Shown piece after piece: positions 1 to 9,600 of a DNA stretch of 40,120 nucleotides. The notes beneath the pieces are model-generated. The model was not told the origin of the DNA, ran no database searches, and saw nothing but the letters and a program-made list of their open reading frames with translations. The position numbers and the translations under genes were made by a program. How positions within the stretch are numbered: the stretch's first letter is position 1; every line of letters starts with the position of its first letter. The stretch is from Gammaproteobacteria bacterium (lineage in GTDB: Bacteria > Pseudomonadota > Gammaproteobacteria > JAGOUN01), in assembly GCA_018061255.1 (NCBI GenBank), contig JAGOUN010000005.1:1-40120 (forward strand), read 5' to 3'.

Positions 1-1056
1 AAGAATGATGGGCAGAAAAATAATCGTCGCTAGCAACATAATAAATAATGTGAGTTGACTTGAAGAAGCGTCAAATATCATTAAGCTTAAATTTGGATTG
101 ACTGTAGAAGGCAGAATAAACGGAAACATACTCACGCCAACAGTCGCAATAATGCTAGCGATTGATAACGCACTGCAAATCCACGCTAACCGATAAAATC
201 GACTATTCACTAATAATAATGCCCATAGCGCTCCTAAAAATCCTAAAGCCGGCACAATTTTCAGGAAAGGATAATGATGATAGTTATTCATCCATGCACC
301 GATGGCTGTTGTCACTGTTTTAGTAAATGGATTGGAAGGACCGTTATATGGCGAATTACTAGTTAGTATATAGCCTGTAATACCATGAGCCACCCACCAA
401 CCAGCCAGCGCAAACAACACAATAGTAAGCACTGTTGCAAGTCGCGCATAATTTCTTGCGCGCACTTGAATAAGGCCTTCAGTCTTAATGCATAAGAAAA
501 TAGCTCCATGCATCAATAACATCGCAATACTGACTAAACCACACAGCAATGCAAATGGATTTAGCAAACCAAAAAAATTTCCATCATAAAAACTACGAAA
601 CGTATCATCAAAATAAAAAGGAGCACCTTGTAACACATTTCCCATCGCCACTCCAAAAACAAGCGCTGGAACTAAACCACCGACAAACAAGGCGAAATCC
701 CACGCACTACGCCAGGGCGTGCTTTCAATTTTACTACGATATTTAAAACCCACTGGGCGCAATATCAAACCAAATAACACTAAAAGCAACGCAAAATAAA
801 ACCCTGAAAAGGATAAAGCATAAAGAGCTGGCCAAGCAGCAAAAATTGCGCCACCACCTAACACCAACCAAATTTGATTACCTTCCCATATTGGACCAAT
901 CGTATTTAACACGACACGACGTTCATCATTGGTTTTAGCGACGCGATGCAATAACATCCCAATACCTAAATCAAAACCATCCATGACTGCAAAGCCGACT
1001 AACAAAGTACCTAATAAAAGCCACCAAATAACACGTAAGATTTCATAATCAATCAT
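1..1056 (-). CDS. cydB: Cytochrome bd ubiquinol oxidase subunit II, 3' end outside window
   Basis: Second large membrane subunit of the quinol-oxidising, oxygen-reducing bd-type terminal oxidase in the inner membrane. The frame is open from an ATG at 1056 to the window edge, giving 352 residues, about 27 short of the E. coli length. The N-terminus reads MIDYEILRVIWWLLLGT, typical of CydB, and the last visible residues (SQLTLFIMLLATIIFLPIIL) match the hydrophobic CydB C-terminal helix. The start overlaps the end of cydA by 8 bases, so the two are translationally coupled. A CydX-type peptide, if present, would lie to the left of the window and cannot be seen. Confidence 0.95.
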   Translation of the reverse strand, partial: MIDYEILRVIWWLLLGTLLVGFAVMDGFDLGIGMLLHRVAKTNDERRVVLNTIGPIWEGNQIWLVLGGGAIFAAWPALYALSFSGFYFALLLVLFGLILRPVGFKYRSKIESTPWRSAWDFALFVGGLVPALVFGVAMGNVLQGAPFYFDDTFRSFYDGNFFGLLNPFALLCGLVSIAMLLMHGAIFLCIKTEGLIQVRARNYARLATVLTIVLFALAGWWVAHGITGYILTSNSPYNGPSNPFTKTVTTAIGAWMNNYHHYPFLKIVPALGFLGALWALLLVNSRFYRLAWICSALSIASIIATVGVSMFPFILPSTVNPNLSLMIFDASSSQLTLFIMLLATIIFLPIIL

Positions 1057-2593
1057 GGTTTTTGCCTCGGTTGTTTAACATATGTTCTGGCCCTAAACGT
1101 ATATACTTAATCATTAAATAAACTTCGATACATGCCAGAAACGTATAGAGGAAAACAAAGCCACCCACACTGATCCATAAATCAGTTGCGCTTAGTGAGG
1201 ATGTTCCTAAAAACGTTGGCAATATTCCTTGAATCACCCATGGTTGGCGACCGACTTCAGCAACCACCCATCCCAACTCTGCAGCTAGCCAAGGCAATGG
1301 CAAGCTTAAGAATGCGGCCCATAAAAACCAGCGTTTATTTAATTTTTTACGGACACTAAAAGTGAACGCACAGATAAATAAAACGATAAACCAAAAACTG
1401 CAAGCTACCATTATACGAAAACTCCAAAACAACGGTGTCACTTGAGGAACTGTATGCCATGCAGCTGCTTGAATGTGCTCAGGTGTAGCCGCACTAATAT
1501 CGTCTGTTTGTTCTTTTAATAATAATGCATAACCCAAGTTTTCTTCGTGCGCAGTTAGTGTCGATTGCGCATGTACATCATTAGGATTTTTCATCAAAAT
1601 TTGCAAGGCATTATAAGCAATCAAACCATCTTCAATTTTTAATTTATTTTGTGCCACTAAATCATTGATACCATACAATGGTTCGCTCAATGAACGTGTT
1701 GCTAGTAATCCTAAAGCATAAGGAATTTGTATAGCTGCATGCGTCACATGATTTTTTTGATCGGGAATGCCAAACAAATTAAAGCTTGCAGGCGCTTTTT
1801 CTGTTTCCCACATGCCTTCTATAGCAGCAATTTTCATTTTTTGATCTTGATTCGCCACATAGCCACTTTCATCACCAAGTACAGCTACAGAAAGCGCAGA
1901 CGCCAAACCAAATGCCGCGGCAACCATAATAGAACGTTTAGCGATTTCAATATTACGCCCACGTAATAAATAGAAAGCGCTAATTGATAAAACAAACACC
2001 GCACCTGTCACGTAGCCAGCACTAATAGTATGAACGAATTTTGCCTGAGAAACTGGATTAAAAAGCACGTCGTAGAAGCTACTGAGTTCCATACGCATGG
2101 TGTGAAAATCAAAATAAGAGCCCACTGGATGTTGCATCCAACCATTTGCCACTAAAATCCATAACGCAGACAAATTCGTTCCTAATGCTAATAACCAAGT
2201 CACTGTTAGATGGCCACCTTTTGATAGACGATCCCAACCAAAGAAAAAAATTCCAACAAAAGTGCCTTCTAAGAAAAACGCCATTAAACCTTCAATGGCA
2301 AGCGGCACGCCAAAAATATCACCGACATAATGCGAATAATAAGCCCAGTTAGTTCCAAACTGAAACTCCATAGTAATCCCGGTAGAAACACCCATCGCAA
2401 AATTAATTCCGAAAAGTATTCCCCAAAACTTAGTCATATCCTTCCATATTTGCTTACCCGTCATGACATAAACAGTTTCCATAATCCCCAATAAAACTGC
2501 TAAGCCTAAGGTCAAAGGGACAAATAGAAAATGATAGAGCGCTGTCATACCAAATTGTAAACGAGATAAAGCAACTACATCTGGACTAATCAT
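1049..2593 (-). CDS. cydA: Cytochrome bd ubiquinol oxidase subunit I
   Basis: Heme-carrying subunit I of the bd oxidase: it oxidises quinol and reduces oxygen to water with high affinity, without pumping protons. It is 514 residues against 522 in E. coli. Visible family marks are the heme-b595 ligand His21 (in TALYHFLFVPLTLG), the GDESGY and KIAAIEGMWET segments of the quinol-binding Q-loop, and the conserved GRQPW motif before the last helices. The stretch between the Q-loop start and the next helix is long, so this is the long-Q-loop, E. coli-like type. An AAGG ribosome site precedes the ATG. It sits between a cydP-type gene and cydB. Confidence 0.98.
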   Translation of the reverse strand: MISPDVVALSRLQFGMTALYHFLFVPLTLGLAVLLGIMETVYVMTGKQIWKDMTKFWGILFGINFAMGVSTGITMEFQFGTNWAYYSHYVGDIFGVPLAIEGLMAFFLEGTFVGIFFFGWDRLSKGGHLTVTWLLALGTNLSALWILVANGWMQHPVGSYFDFHTMRMELSSFYDVLFNPVSQAKFVHTISAGYVTGAVFVLSISAFYLLRGRNIEIAKRSIMVAAAFGLASALSVAVLGDESGYVANQDQKMKIAAIEGMWETEKAPASFNLFGIPDQKNHVTHAAIQIPYALGLLATRSLSEPLYGINDLVAQNKLKIEDGLIAYNALQILMKNPNDVHAQSTLTAHEENLGYALLLKEQTDDISAATPEHIQAAAWHTVPQVTPLFWSFRIMVACSFWFIVLFICAFTFSVRKKLNKRWFLWAAFLSLPLPWLAAELGWVVAEVGRQPWVIQGILPTFLGTSSLSATDLWISVGGFVFLYTFLACIEVYLMIKYIRLGPEHMLNNRGKNHD

Positions 2594-2603
2594 AATAAAC
2601 CTT

Positions 2604-2768
2604 CTAAGTTAAATGACTCGGTGTAAAAATATGATGTTCTACATCACTTGGAACAAAAGTTTTATCGACTGGATGAGAAAAACAAAATTTCCAAATAAAA
2701 TATAAAATAACTAGCTTGATCAACAAAAGCAATATAATTTCAACCCTTAAAGAGAGCTTTACAAGCAT
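2604..2768 (-). CDS. cydP: CydP-like small subunit of cytochrome bd oxidase
   Basis: A 54-residue frame fits between hemF and cydA, beginning 2 bp after the hemF stop and ending 10 bp before cydA. It starts MLVKLSLRVEIILLLLIKLV, has one hydrophobic helix at about residues 9-29 with the pattern LLLLIKLVILYFIW, then a FSHP turn and a polar tail. This matches, from memory, the family of putative cytochrome oxidase small subunits called CydP that is encoded directly upstream of cydA in other proteobacteria (a helix of form LLxxKLxxLxxxWxxFF, then P). Orientation, position and one-helix topology all agree. The ribosome site is weak, which fits coupling to the end of hemF. Confidence 0.8.
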   Translation of the reverse strand: MLVKLSLRVEIILLLLIKLVILYFIWKFCFSHPVDKTFVPSDVEHHIFTPSHLT

Positions 2769-2770
2769 AA

Positions 2771-3691
2771 TTATACCCAATCTCTAGCAATTAAAAAATT
2801 CGTTAACAGCCTGGATTCTGGCGTTCCTGCCTCCGAAGCATGCGCATATTGCCATGACACTTCAGGTGGTAACGACATCAGAATAGACTCTGTTCTCCCG
2901 CCTGATTGTAGCCCAAATAAGGTGCCTCTGTCATAAATTAGATTAAATTCTGCATAGCGACCACGTCTTATTTTTTGAAAAAACTTTTCTCTTTCACCAA
3001 AGGGCGTAGCTTTTCTTTTTTCAACAATTGGCACATACGCTTCCAAATAACTATCGCCTACACTTTGCATGAAATCAAAACAATGTGCCAAATCCCAACG
3101 ATTCCAATCGTCAAAAAATAGACCGCCAACTCCACGAGGCTCTTGACGATGCTTCAAATAAAAATAGTCATCACACCAACGCTTCAGCTCAGGATATACA
3201 TTCGTACCAAACGGTTCACAAGCTTTCTTGGCAACTGAATGCCAATGAATACAATCTTCTTCAAAACCATAGTAGGGAGTCAAATCATAACCACCGCCAA
3301 ACCACCAAACTGGATTGTTTTCTGCATCCGTCGTCATAAAAAAACGCACATTCGCATGCGAAGTCGGTACATAAGGATTATTTGGATGAATTACTAACGA
3401 CACACCAAGTGCTTCAAAAGGCTTTGCAACTTGATTGGGCCGTTCGGAACTTGCTGAAGGCGGCAAAGCTGTACCCATTACATGAGAAAAATTGACGCCG
3501 GCTTTTTCAAAGACCGCCCCTTCTGTTAGTACACGTGTCAAACCATTTCCCTCAAGCTTATCAGCTCCCCGTCGCATCCACGCATCTTGGATGAAAGACG
3601 ACCCGCCATCGACCTCAGACAATTTATTACAAATCTGCAATTGCAAATTGAGCAAATATTCCCTAATTTCTAACACCTTAATCGATGGCAC
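2771..3691 (-). CDS. hemF: Oxygen-dependent coproporphyrinogen III oxidase
   Basis: Converts coproporphyrinogen III to protoporphyrinogen IX with oxygen in the cytoplasm, a late step of heme synthesis. It is 306 residues (E. coli 299). The family signatures [27 protein letters not shown] and [15 protein letters not shown], and the near C-terminal [18 protein letters not shown] are all present. The start is a GTG at 3691 with a strong AAGGAAG ribosome site 5 bp upstream. It lies 22 bp after ompW and 2 bp before cydP, in one direction. Heme supply next to a three-heme oxidase makes functional sense. An enzyme needing oxygen under a probable FNR promoter is mildly paradoxical, but fits microaerobic growth. 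Confidence 0.97.
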   Translation of the reverse strand: MPSIKVLEIREYLLNLQLQICNKLSEVDGGSSFIQDAWMRRGADKLEGNGLTRVLTEGAVFEKAGVNFSHVMGTALPPSASSERPNQVAKPFEALGVSLVIHPNNPYVPTSHANVRFFMTTDAENNPVWWFGGGYDLTPYYGFEEDCIHWHSVAKKACEPFGTNVYPELKRWCDDYFYLKHRQEPRGVGGLFFDDWNRWDLAHCFDFMQSVGDSYLEAYVPIVEKRKATPFGEREKFFQKIRRGRYAEFNLIYDRGTLFGLQSGGRTESILMSLPPEVSWQYAHASEAGTPESRLLTNFLIARDWV

Positions 3692-3713
3692 GATGCTTCC
3701 TTATTGTTATTAT

Positions 3714-4364
3714 TTAAGAGAATCTATACCCAATACCAACACCATAAACTATTGGATTAATGTCAACCGTCGACGTGTATGCACCGTTCACTGTCGCATC
3801 AGTCTGTATTGCAATATATTTAACGTCAAAGTTAATCATCCAGTTATCATTAATGGCAATATCGGCACCTACTTGTAGCGCAGGAGCAAAGCCGTTGCTG
3901 TACTCAACAGAGTCTACTGAGCCGCTATCGACATCGTAAAACATAGTATAATTTATACCTGCGCCAACATAAGGATTAACTCTATGGTCAGGTAAAAAAT
4001 GATATTGCAAAGTAAGCGTAGGTGGCAAAACCCCAACACTTCCTAAATCTACGTCTCCAAGAGAAGTTCCTGTTGCCGTAACGTCGTGATTAGAAGTGGC
4101 TAAGATCAACTCTGCTGATACATTTTTTGAAAAGAAATAGCTAACATCAAACTCGGGCACGGTATCTGAGCTAATTTCGTTCACATGACCACCTATACCT
4201 GTAATGGTTGAGCTGCTTGCAGTCGGATCGACATTAATAGCACGCACACGAATTTGCCATGGACTTTGCGTTTCCGCCCCAATACCATCTTCTGCCATTG
4301 CTGACATGCCCGCTAACGCACCAAAACTTAAAAGAGATAAGCTAATTAGTTTTTTTATCTTCAT
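3714..4364 (-). CDS. ompW: OmpW-family outer membrane beta-barrel protein
   Basis: Small eight-strand outer membrane barrel of the OmpW family, thought to pass small hydrophobic compounds. It is 216 residues. The signal peptide is clear: basic start MKIKK, hydrophobic core, and AMA cleavage site before Glu25. The mature part has the family order, with the opening PWQIRVRAINVDP, then PEFDVSYFFSKNVSAELI, LQYHFLPDHRVNPYVGAGINYT and the terminal strand GVGIGYRFS. The ribosome site is AGAGGCGG. In E. coli, ompW is FNR-activated, and here an FNR-like box stands at the class II position upstream. It is the first gene of the apparent ompW-hemF-cydP-cydA-cydB run. Confidence 0.93.
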   Translation of the reverse strand: MKIKKLISLSLLSFGALAGMSAMAEDGIGAETQSPWQIRVRAINVDPTASSSTITGIGGHVNEISSDTVPEFDVSYFFSKNVSAELILATSNHDVTATGTSLGDVDLGSVGVLPPTLTLQYHFLPDHRVNPYVGAGINYTMFYDVDSGSVDSVEYSNGFAPALQVGADIAINDNWMINFDVKYIAIQTDATVNGAYTSTVDINPIVYGVGIGYRFS

Positions 4365-4397
4365 TGCACCGCCTCTCTAGGTTATTTAATTTAAACT

Positions 4398-4446
4398 TGT
4401 GTGCATTGTAAAGAGCAGAAAAATGAAAAACATTGACACAGATCAT
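4398..4446 (-). promoter_or_regulatory. FNR-type class II promoter for ompW (and genes downstream)
   Basis: TTGAC-ACAG-ATCAT at 4433-4446 matches the FNR/CRP-family FNR box (TTGAT-N4-ATCAA) at 8 of 10 defined bases. On the minus strand a TACAAT -10 lies at 4410-4405, predicting transcription from about 4398. The box centre (4439.5) is then at -41.5, the classic class II activator position. The next start codon is ompW at 4364. Sequence and spacing are seen. Activation by the FNR encoded just to the right is inferred. Confidence 0.72.
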
Positions 4447-4448
4447 GT

Positions 4449-5129
4449 TTATAAAGGAAAACCACTCACGACAGACTGGAGTTGCTTAATTTTAAACAAA
4501 TGGATTTTTTTATTATCAATAGCAATCATGCCATTTTTCTTGAATAACGACAGTATTCGACTGACAGTTTCAGTAGCAAGCCCGAGATAATCGCCAATGT
4601 CCTGATAAGCCATGGGCAGTAAAAAACTAGGATCCTCAGAGTGAGGTGACAAACGATTGCGTAAATCCAATAAAAAAGCCGCTATCTTTTGCTGAGCAGT
4701 CAGCAATTGCAAATAGGAACTCACCGTCAGTTGTTGACTCATTAAGTACAACATTCTACTGAGTAAATTGGGTTTTTTCTGAAGTAATTGTAAAAATGAT
4801 TGATAAGGAATTTCACACAGCACGGTTTCGGAAAGTGCTTCAGCAGAAAAAACATAACGCTCAGTATAAATGGCATCATAACCATACACTTCTTTCTGTA
4901 AATATAATCCATGAATAATTTCATTGCTCATTACATCGGTTGTAAATGTTTTTAGCGCTCCAGATTGGATGGCATAAAAACTCTTAAAAACGTCTCCGGG
5001 CAAATGCAGCGTTTCCTTTCTTTTGAGATGATGATGCTTGGTTACGATATCAGATTTTTCTGCACCAAAACAGAAAGCGCCAAAAGAGCATTGCTGGCAA
5101 GTAAATTTTGAGAGATGCAAGTTTGGCAT
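4449..5129 (-). CDS. fnr: FNR-type oxygen-sensing transcription regulator
   Basis: CRP/FNR-family regulator that senses oxygen through a labile 4Fe-4S cluster and binds DNA as a dimer when anaerobic. It is 226 residues. The N-terminal C11-x2-C14-x5-C20 spacing equals that of E. coli FNR (20/23/29), and Cys105 in SETVLCEIP is the counterpart of Cys122. A cyclic-nucleotide-binding fold covers about 30-140 and a winged helix about 150-220. The recognition helix carries E-TVSR, the residues that read the TTGAT half-site, so specificity should be FNR-like rather than CRP-like. It starts 13 bp after the nadB stop, suggesting cotranscription with the NAD genes. Confidence 0.92.
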   Translation of the reverse strand: MPNLHLSKFTCQQCSFGAFCFGAEKSDIVTKHHHLKRKETLHLPGDVFKSFYAIQSGALKTFTTDVMSNEIIHGLYLQKEVYGYDAIYTERYVFSAEALSETVLCEIPYQSFLQLLQKKPNLLSRMLYLMSQQLTVSSYLQLLTAQQKIAAFLLDLRNRLSPHSEDPSFLLPMAYQDIGDYLGLATETVSRILSLFKKNGMIAIDNKKIHLFKIKQLQSVVSGFPL

Positions 5130-5142
5130 CGAAGTGCAGCCT

Positions 5143-6723
5143 TTAAAGAATCGTCATCACCCCATCAAACCGCGTGTCGGTTTTGGGGTAATCTAAGTTG
5201 TAATGCAATCCACGACTTTCTTTGCGTTGCATGGCTGAACGAACGATTAATTCAGACACCAACACTAAATTACGCAACTCAATAGAATCACGCGTTACTT
5301 TATAATGCGCGTAATAATCTTTAATTTCTTGTTTCAACATTAAAATTCGGCTCATCGCGCGCTCTAATCGTCGATCCGTTCGCACTATGCCGACATAATT
5401 CCACATGGCGCGTCGCAATTCGTCCCAGTTATGCGTGATAACAATGGCTTCATCAGACTGCATCACACGATGCTCATCCCACGGCGCAATATTGACTTCT
5501 TCTATAGCAGAAGAAAGCTCAGCAATAATTGACTCACCTGCAGCTTTAGCAAACACTAAACATTCCAGCAAAGAATTACTCGCCATGCGATTAGCACCGT
5601 GCAATCCGGTACAGGCAACTTCGCCAATCGCATATAAATTCGACACATCGGTTTTAGCATTCAAATCCGTCATCACGCCGCCGCAGGTATAATGCGCTGC
5701 AGGAACCACTGGGATCCATTCTTGAGTGATATCAATACCTAAAGACAAACATCGCTCAACGATCATCGGGAACTTTTCACGAATGAATTCAGGAGACTTA
5801 TGAGTGATGTCGAGAAACACATTTTCATAGCCATTACGCTTCATTTGATCATCAATAGCGCGTGCAACGATATCGCGTGGCGCTAATTCTGCTAACTCAC
5901 TATACGAATCCATAAAACGTTGGCCATTCGGCAATCGTAAAAAAGCACCCTCACCTCGCAAAGCTTCGGTAATTAAAAAAGAATTTTCTTTGGGATGATA
6001 CAAACATGTCGGATGAAATTGATTAAATTCCATATTCGCCACACGACAACCGGCTCTATAGGCAATCGCAATTCCATCACCGCTAGACACGACTGGACTT
6101 GTGCTATATAAATAAGCTTTGCTCGCACCCCCGGTGGCTAAAACTACATGTGCGGCTACAATCGCTTTGACATGATTGGTTTTTTCATCTAAAAAATAAG
6201 CACCCACACAACGAGTCCTTTTTTTAATTAAATCAATCGCTATGGCTTGCTCGATAATTTCAATATTCGGATGTGCTCGCACTCTAGCATCAAGCGTTTC
6301 TTTGACCGCTTTACCGGTAGAATCCGCTGCATGCCAAATACGTCTATGAGTATGGCCACCCTCTTGGGTTAAATGATATTGTTTAACGCCGTCTTCAGTG
6401 GTTTCTTGCGTGAAGTCGACCCCAATATTAATTAACCAATCGATAGCAGCTTTAGCATTTTTAACGACATATTCAACCGCTTTATACTGACACAAGCCAC
6501 GACCCGCAGTTAAGGTGTCTTGAATGTGCGCCTCAAAACTATCATGAGCATTGGCAGCGGCTACGGCAGCTACGCCCCCTTGCGCGTAATAAGACGCCCC
6601 TTCTTGCAAAGAAGTTTTAGATAGCACTATGACCTTGCAATAATCAGCTAAATGCAAAGCTAAAGCTAATCCCGCAGCACCAGAGCCGATGACTAACACA
6701 TCGGTTTGTTTTTTTTCACTCAT
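5143..6723 (-). CDS. nadB: L-aspartate oxidase
   Basis: FAD enzyme that oxidises L-aspartate to iminoaspartate, the first step of de novo NAD synthesis, with oxygen or fumarate as acceptor. It is 526 residues (E. coli 540). The N-terminal FAD site is [19 protein letters not shown], followed by the [10 protein letters not shown] segment. The succinate-dehydrogenase-like motifs HHIRR-region ([14 protein letters not shown]), [18 protein letters not shown] and CGGV-type HYTCGG are in order, and [21 protein letters not shown] is the C-terminal FAD motif. It lies 10 bp after nadC and is followed closely by fnr. Confidence 0.97.
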   Translation of the reverse strand: MSEKKQTDVLVIGSGAAGLALALHLADYCKVIVLSKTSLQEGASYYAQGGVAAVAAANAHDSFEAHIQDTLTAGRGLCQYKAVEYVVKNAKAAIDWLINIGVDFTQETTEDGVKQYHLTQEGGHTHRRIWHAADSTGKAVKETLDARVRAHPNIEIIEQAIAIDLIKKRTRCVGAYFLDEKTNHVKAIVAAHVVLATGGASKAYLYSTSPVVSSGDGIAIAYRAGCRVANMEFNQFHPTCLYHPKENSFLITEALRGEGAFLRLPNGQRFMDSYSELAELAPRDIVARAIDDQMKRNGYENVFLDITHKSPEFIREKFPMIVERCLSLGIDITQEWIPVVPAAHYTCGGVMTDLNAKTDVSNLYAIGEVACTGLHGANRMASNSLLECLVFAKAAGESIIAELSSAIEEVNIAPWDEHRVMQSDEAIVITHNWDELRRAMWNYVGIVRTDRRLERAMSRILMLKQEIKDYYAHYKVTRDSIELRNLVLVSELIVRSAMQRKESRGLHYNLDYPKTDTRFDGVMTIL

Positions 6724-6733
6724 TTTTACGCCT

Positions 6734-7555
6734 TTATAGAATTCTCAACGATAAATCAATTGCTCTCACATGTTTGGTCATCGCTCCAACAGAAATATAA
6801 TCCACTCCTCGCACGGCATAATCAGTAATGTTATCTAAAGTCACATTGCCAGATACTTCTAACTTAATAGTGCCATGTCTTTGAGCGACAGCGAGTTCGA
6901 TATCCGTCATCGAAAAATTATCCAGCATAATGATATCGGGCTTTGCAGCCAGTGCTTCGGTATACTCTGCAAGATTTTCTACTTCGACTTCGATTTTTTT
7001 ATCACCATGTAATGAGCGCGCTGCTGCTATTGCTTTAGTAATCGATCCACAGGAGGCAATATGATTTTCTTTAATCAAAAACATATCGTATAAGCCCATG
7101 CGATGATTTTCACCACCACCGCACTTCACTGCATATTTTTGTGCTTGACGATACAAGGGAAATGTTTTACGCGTATCTAACAATTTTGTTTTTGTATGCT
7201 TTATCTTCTCGACATAATAAGAAGTCGTTGTCGCGGTTCCAGATAATAATTGCAAAAAATTTAAAGCAGTTCGCTCTGCCGTTAAAATACCACGTGCATT
7301 GCCAGTGACTTCAAATAACGGTTGATTCGCAACCGCTTGTTCTGCGTCTTTTATATGCCAGGTTATTTTGATATTTTTATCCACCTGACGAAAAGTTTCA
7401 TTGACCCAATCAATACCGCAAATAATCGCCGGCTCACGCGTCATGACTTGCGCCGTAACTACTTTATTTTCAGAAATTAATTGTGCGGTAATATCACCTG
7501 AGCCGACATCTTCTTCTAACGCTTGAACAACCATTGCATTAATCATTTCCATCAT
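6734..7555 (-). CDS. nadC: Nicotinate-nucleotide pyrophosphorylase (carboxylating)
   Basis: Quinolinate phosphoribosyltransferase: joins quinolinate and PRPP to give nicotinate mononucleotide with loss of CO2. It is 273 residues, a usual length. Marks include [13 protein letters not shown] near the N-terminus, [69 protein letters not shown] and the C-terminal [20 protein letters not shown]. The first codon may be any of the clustered ATGs (residues 1, 2 and 4). It lies between nadA and nadB, separated from nadA by a 65-bp gap that holds a hairpin element. Confidence 0.97.
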   Translation of the reverse strand: MMEMINAMVVQALEEDVGSGDITAQLISENKVVTAQVMTREPAIICGIDWVNETFRQVDKNIKITWHIKDAEQAVANQPLFEVTGNARGILTAERTALNFLQLLSGTATTTSYYVEKIKHTKTKLLDTRKTFPLYRQAQKYAVKCGGGENHRMGLYDMFLIKENHIASCGSITKAIAAARSLHGDKKIEVEVENLAEYTEALAAKPDIIMLDNFSMTDIELAVAQRHGTIKLEVSGNVTLDNITDYAVRGVDYISVGAMTKHVRAIDLSLRIL

Positions 7556-7566
7556 TCACCTAATCT

Positions 7567-7590
7567 GGGCGAGCGCCACTCGCCCCTACA
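7567..7590. repeat. REP-like hairpin ending in CCCCTACA (copy a)
   Basis: GGGCGAG and CTCGCCC form a perfect 7-bp stem around a CGCCA loop, followed by CTACA. It lies in the 65-bp gap between nadA and nadC. The stem and the CCCCTACA flank recur in three other gaps of this window, always in the same orientation. No T-run follows on the minus strand, so it is more likely a dispersed palindromic repeat than a simple terminator. Confidence 0.6.
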
Positions 7591-7620
7591 ATTTTATTTT
7601 TGAAACATTTTTTATGATAA

Positions 7621-8682
7621 TTACGCTCGCGTAAAATTCAACATTCGTTCCAATGGAATCATCGCCTTAATGCGTACGTCTTCTTGAACGATTATTTCTG
7701 GACCTTCTTCCTCAAGACATTTCAACAAATTTAATAACGTATTTTGCTTCATCCACGGGCAACGCGCGCAACTTTGACAGGTTGCTCCGGCACCGCGTGT
7801 GGGTGCTTGAATAAATTGTTTATTCGGTGCTGCCTCACGCATTTTATGAAAAATTCCGACTTCAGTAGCAACAATAAAAATCTCATTTTTTAACTGTTCT
7901 GCGGCGCGAATCAACTGAGACGTAGATCCAACTGAATCCGCTAATGCAATGACACTTGCGGGAGATTCAGGGTGCACTAACACCGCTGCGTCAGGATATA
8001 AGGCTTTTAATTGCTGAATACCTTCCGCTTTGAATTCATCATGCACGATACAACTACCATACCACGACAACATATCCGCGTCGGTTGCTTTTTGAATATA
8101 GTCACCCAGGAAGCGATCAGGCGCCCAAATTAACTTCTCTCCTTGCTCATCCAAATGACGCACAATATCAATCGCACAACTGGAGGTTACCACCCAATCA
8201 GCACGCGCTTTCACTGCAGCAGAAGTATTCGCGTAAACTACGACTGTTCTATCGGAATGGGCATCGCAAAATGCAGAAAATTTCTCTATGGGACAACCTA
8301 AATCTAATGAACAGGTTGCTTCTAATGTTGGTACAATCACTTTTTTCTTTGGGCTTAATATTTTGGCAGTCTCTGCCATAAATTTAACACCAGCAACTAT
8401 CAAAATATCAGCATCACATTGCTTTCCAAATTCAGCCATCACTAATGAATCCGCGACTATGCCGCCGCTTGCTTCTGCAAGATCTTGTATATCCGAATCA
8501 GTATAATAATGTGCAATAATTTTTGCATTTTTCTGGTTTAATAAAATATGAATTTGATCAATAAGCGTTTTCTTCTGCTCAGCTGAAATCTGCGGTGGCA
8601 ATACGGGCACCGTAAAAACAGGTGGTTTATGTTGAAGTTTAGTAGCGATCTGTTGAGTAATCACACAGGTTGTCCATTTCAA
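7621..8682 (-). CDS. nadA: Quinolinate synthase
   Basis: Condenses iminoaspartate with dihydroxyacetone phosphate to quinolinate, using an oxygen-labile 4Fe-4S cluster. It is 353 residues from the codon at 8682. The three cluster cysteines lie in the expected places: [20 protein letters not shown] and [34 protein letters not shown] and the HPES segment are also family marks. The codon at 8682 is TTG and lies only about 6 bp after the predicted transcription start. An in-frame GTG at 8664 (ITQQIATKL follows) is an equally likely start. It is the first gene of the nadA-nadC-nadB-fnr run. Confidence 0.96.
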   Translation of the reverse strand: MKWTTCVITQQIATKLQHKPPVFTVPVLPPQISAEQKKTLIDQIHILLNQKNAKIIAHYYTDSDIQDLAEASGGIVADSLVMAEFGKQCDADILIVAGVKFMAETAKILSPKKKVIVPTLEATCSLDLGCPIEKFSAFCDAHSDRTVVVYANTSAAVKARADWVVTSSCAIDIVRHLDEQGEKLIWAPDRFLGDYIQKATDADMLSWYGSCIVHDEFKAEGIQQLKALYPDAAVLVHPESPASVIALADSVGSTSQLIRAAEQLKNEIFIVATEVGIFHKMREAAPNKQFIQAPTRGAGATCQSCARCPWMKQNTLLNLLKCLEEEGPEIIVQEDVRIKAMIPLERMLNFTRA

Positions 8683-8687
8683 TCTAG

Positions 8688-8722
8688 ATAACTTATTATA
8701 CAGTGCGCCACAATCAGGTCAA
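8688..8722 (-). promoter_or_regulatory. Sigma70-type promoter of the nad operon
   Basis: On the minus strand TTGACC (8722-8717) and a perfect TATAAT (8700-8695) are 16 bp apart, in the short gap between the MscS-like gene and nadA. Transcription should begin near 8688. That puts the TTG start at 8682 almost leaderless and favours the downstream GTG at 8664. Confidence 0.65.
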
Positions 8723-8724
8723 TG

Positions 8725-9600
8725 CTATGACTTCTTATGCACCCTTAACCAAAATTGCTGTGCGATATGATAATAATCACGTGAAAAACAATAAAACTGC
8801 ACTGCAATTTTAAGATCATTTTGCTTATCAGTAGGGGGCACCAAATAAATCGCTGGTTGCAAATCCATCAACGAAGCAAGGGCTCTATTATGTGATTTTA
8901 GATAGGTCAAACGATAGCATGGATTTTCTAAGTACGTCTCGTCAAGAATGTGCGCTATTGTTTCTTCTGCCAATTTCAACTGCTTTTCTAAAGGCGCGCC
9001 CGTTGATTCACTGAGCAAAAGCTTATACATGCATAAGTTACTCACCGGCGAAAAATTAATAAGCGGAGCCGTAATCACCAAATTATTTGGAATTTTAATC
9101 GTACGGCCTGTCGCCTGCATTTGCTCTACAGACATCGTTTCGTAAATAGTGAAATACATAAATCCTATTGAAGCAACATAGCCTGAAAAGGTTTGGATTT
9201 GGATAAAGTCCCCTTCTACAAATAAAGCACGCCAATTAATAATCATACCCGCAACTAAATTCATAATGCTTTCTTTGTTCGTCACCACAAGGCCAGCAGC
9301 AACCAAACTCATTATAGTAAAAATATGGGTAAATCCTTCAACCCATATTTTCGCCAGTATTATGATATAAACAACTACCATTACATACATAAAACGCTTT
9401 CTAATAACATTTCTCTGTTTTTTAGAGTGCACATTTTTGAAGAAAAAATAATATCCACATAAAAAGCAAAGTGTTGTAATAACAAATGATATAATCGTGC
9501 TATTAATACTCGGAAGGTATTGATTTAGAAGCATTGTTGATTCAGATAACATAAAAATCATCCTCATTGGTAAAAAAAACAACACTATACTATATTTCAC
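8725..9600 (-). CDS. MscS-family mechanosensitive channel protein
   Basis: Inner-membrane protein with about three N-terminal hydrophobic helices followed by an MscS-type pore and beta domain. The segment NLVAGMIINWRALFVEGDFI matches the MscS pore helix and start of the beta domain, and KIPNNLVITAPLINFSP matches the PN-type motif that closes it. Likely role is relief of turgor on osmotic downshock. The listed start is a GTG (9600). An ATG at 9552 with GAGG nine bases upstream (MLSESTMLLNQ) may be the true start. The C-terminal domain is diverged, so the exact subfamily is unclear. Its stop is 42 bp before nadA, which has its own promoter. Confidence 0.8.
   Translation of the reverse strand: MKYSIVLFFLPMRMIFMLSESTMLLNQYLPSINSTIISFVITTLCFLCGYYFFFKNVHSKKQRNVIRKRFMYVMVVVYIIILAKIWVEGFTHIFTIMSLVAAGLVVTNKESIMNLVAGMIINWRALFVEGDFIQIQTFSGYVASIGFMYFTIYETMSVEQMQATGRTIKIPNNLVITAPLINFSPVSNLCMYKLLLSESTGAPLEKQLKLAEETIAHILDETYLENPCYRLTYLKSHNRALASLMDLQPAIYLVPPTDKQNDLKIAVQFYCFSRDYYHIAQQFWLRVHKKS

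Noticed and set aside
2714-2722. TTGATCAA near cydP as an FNR site
   Set aside because: The 4-base centre is missing, so the half-sites overlap and cannot fit an FNR dimer.
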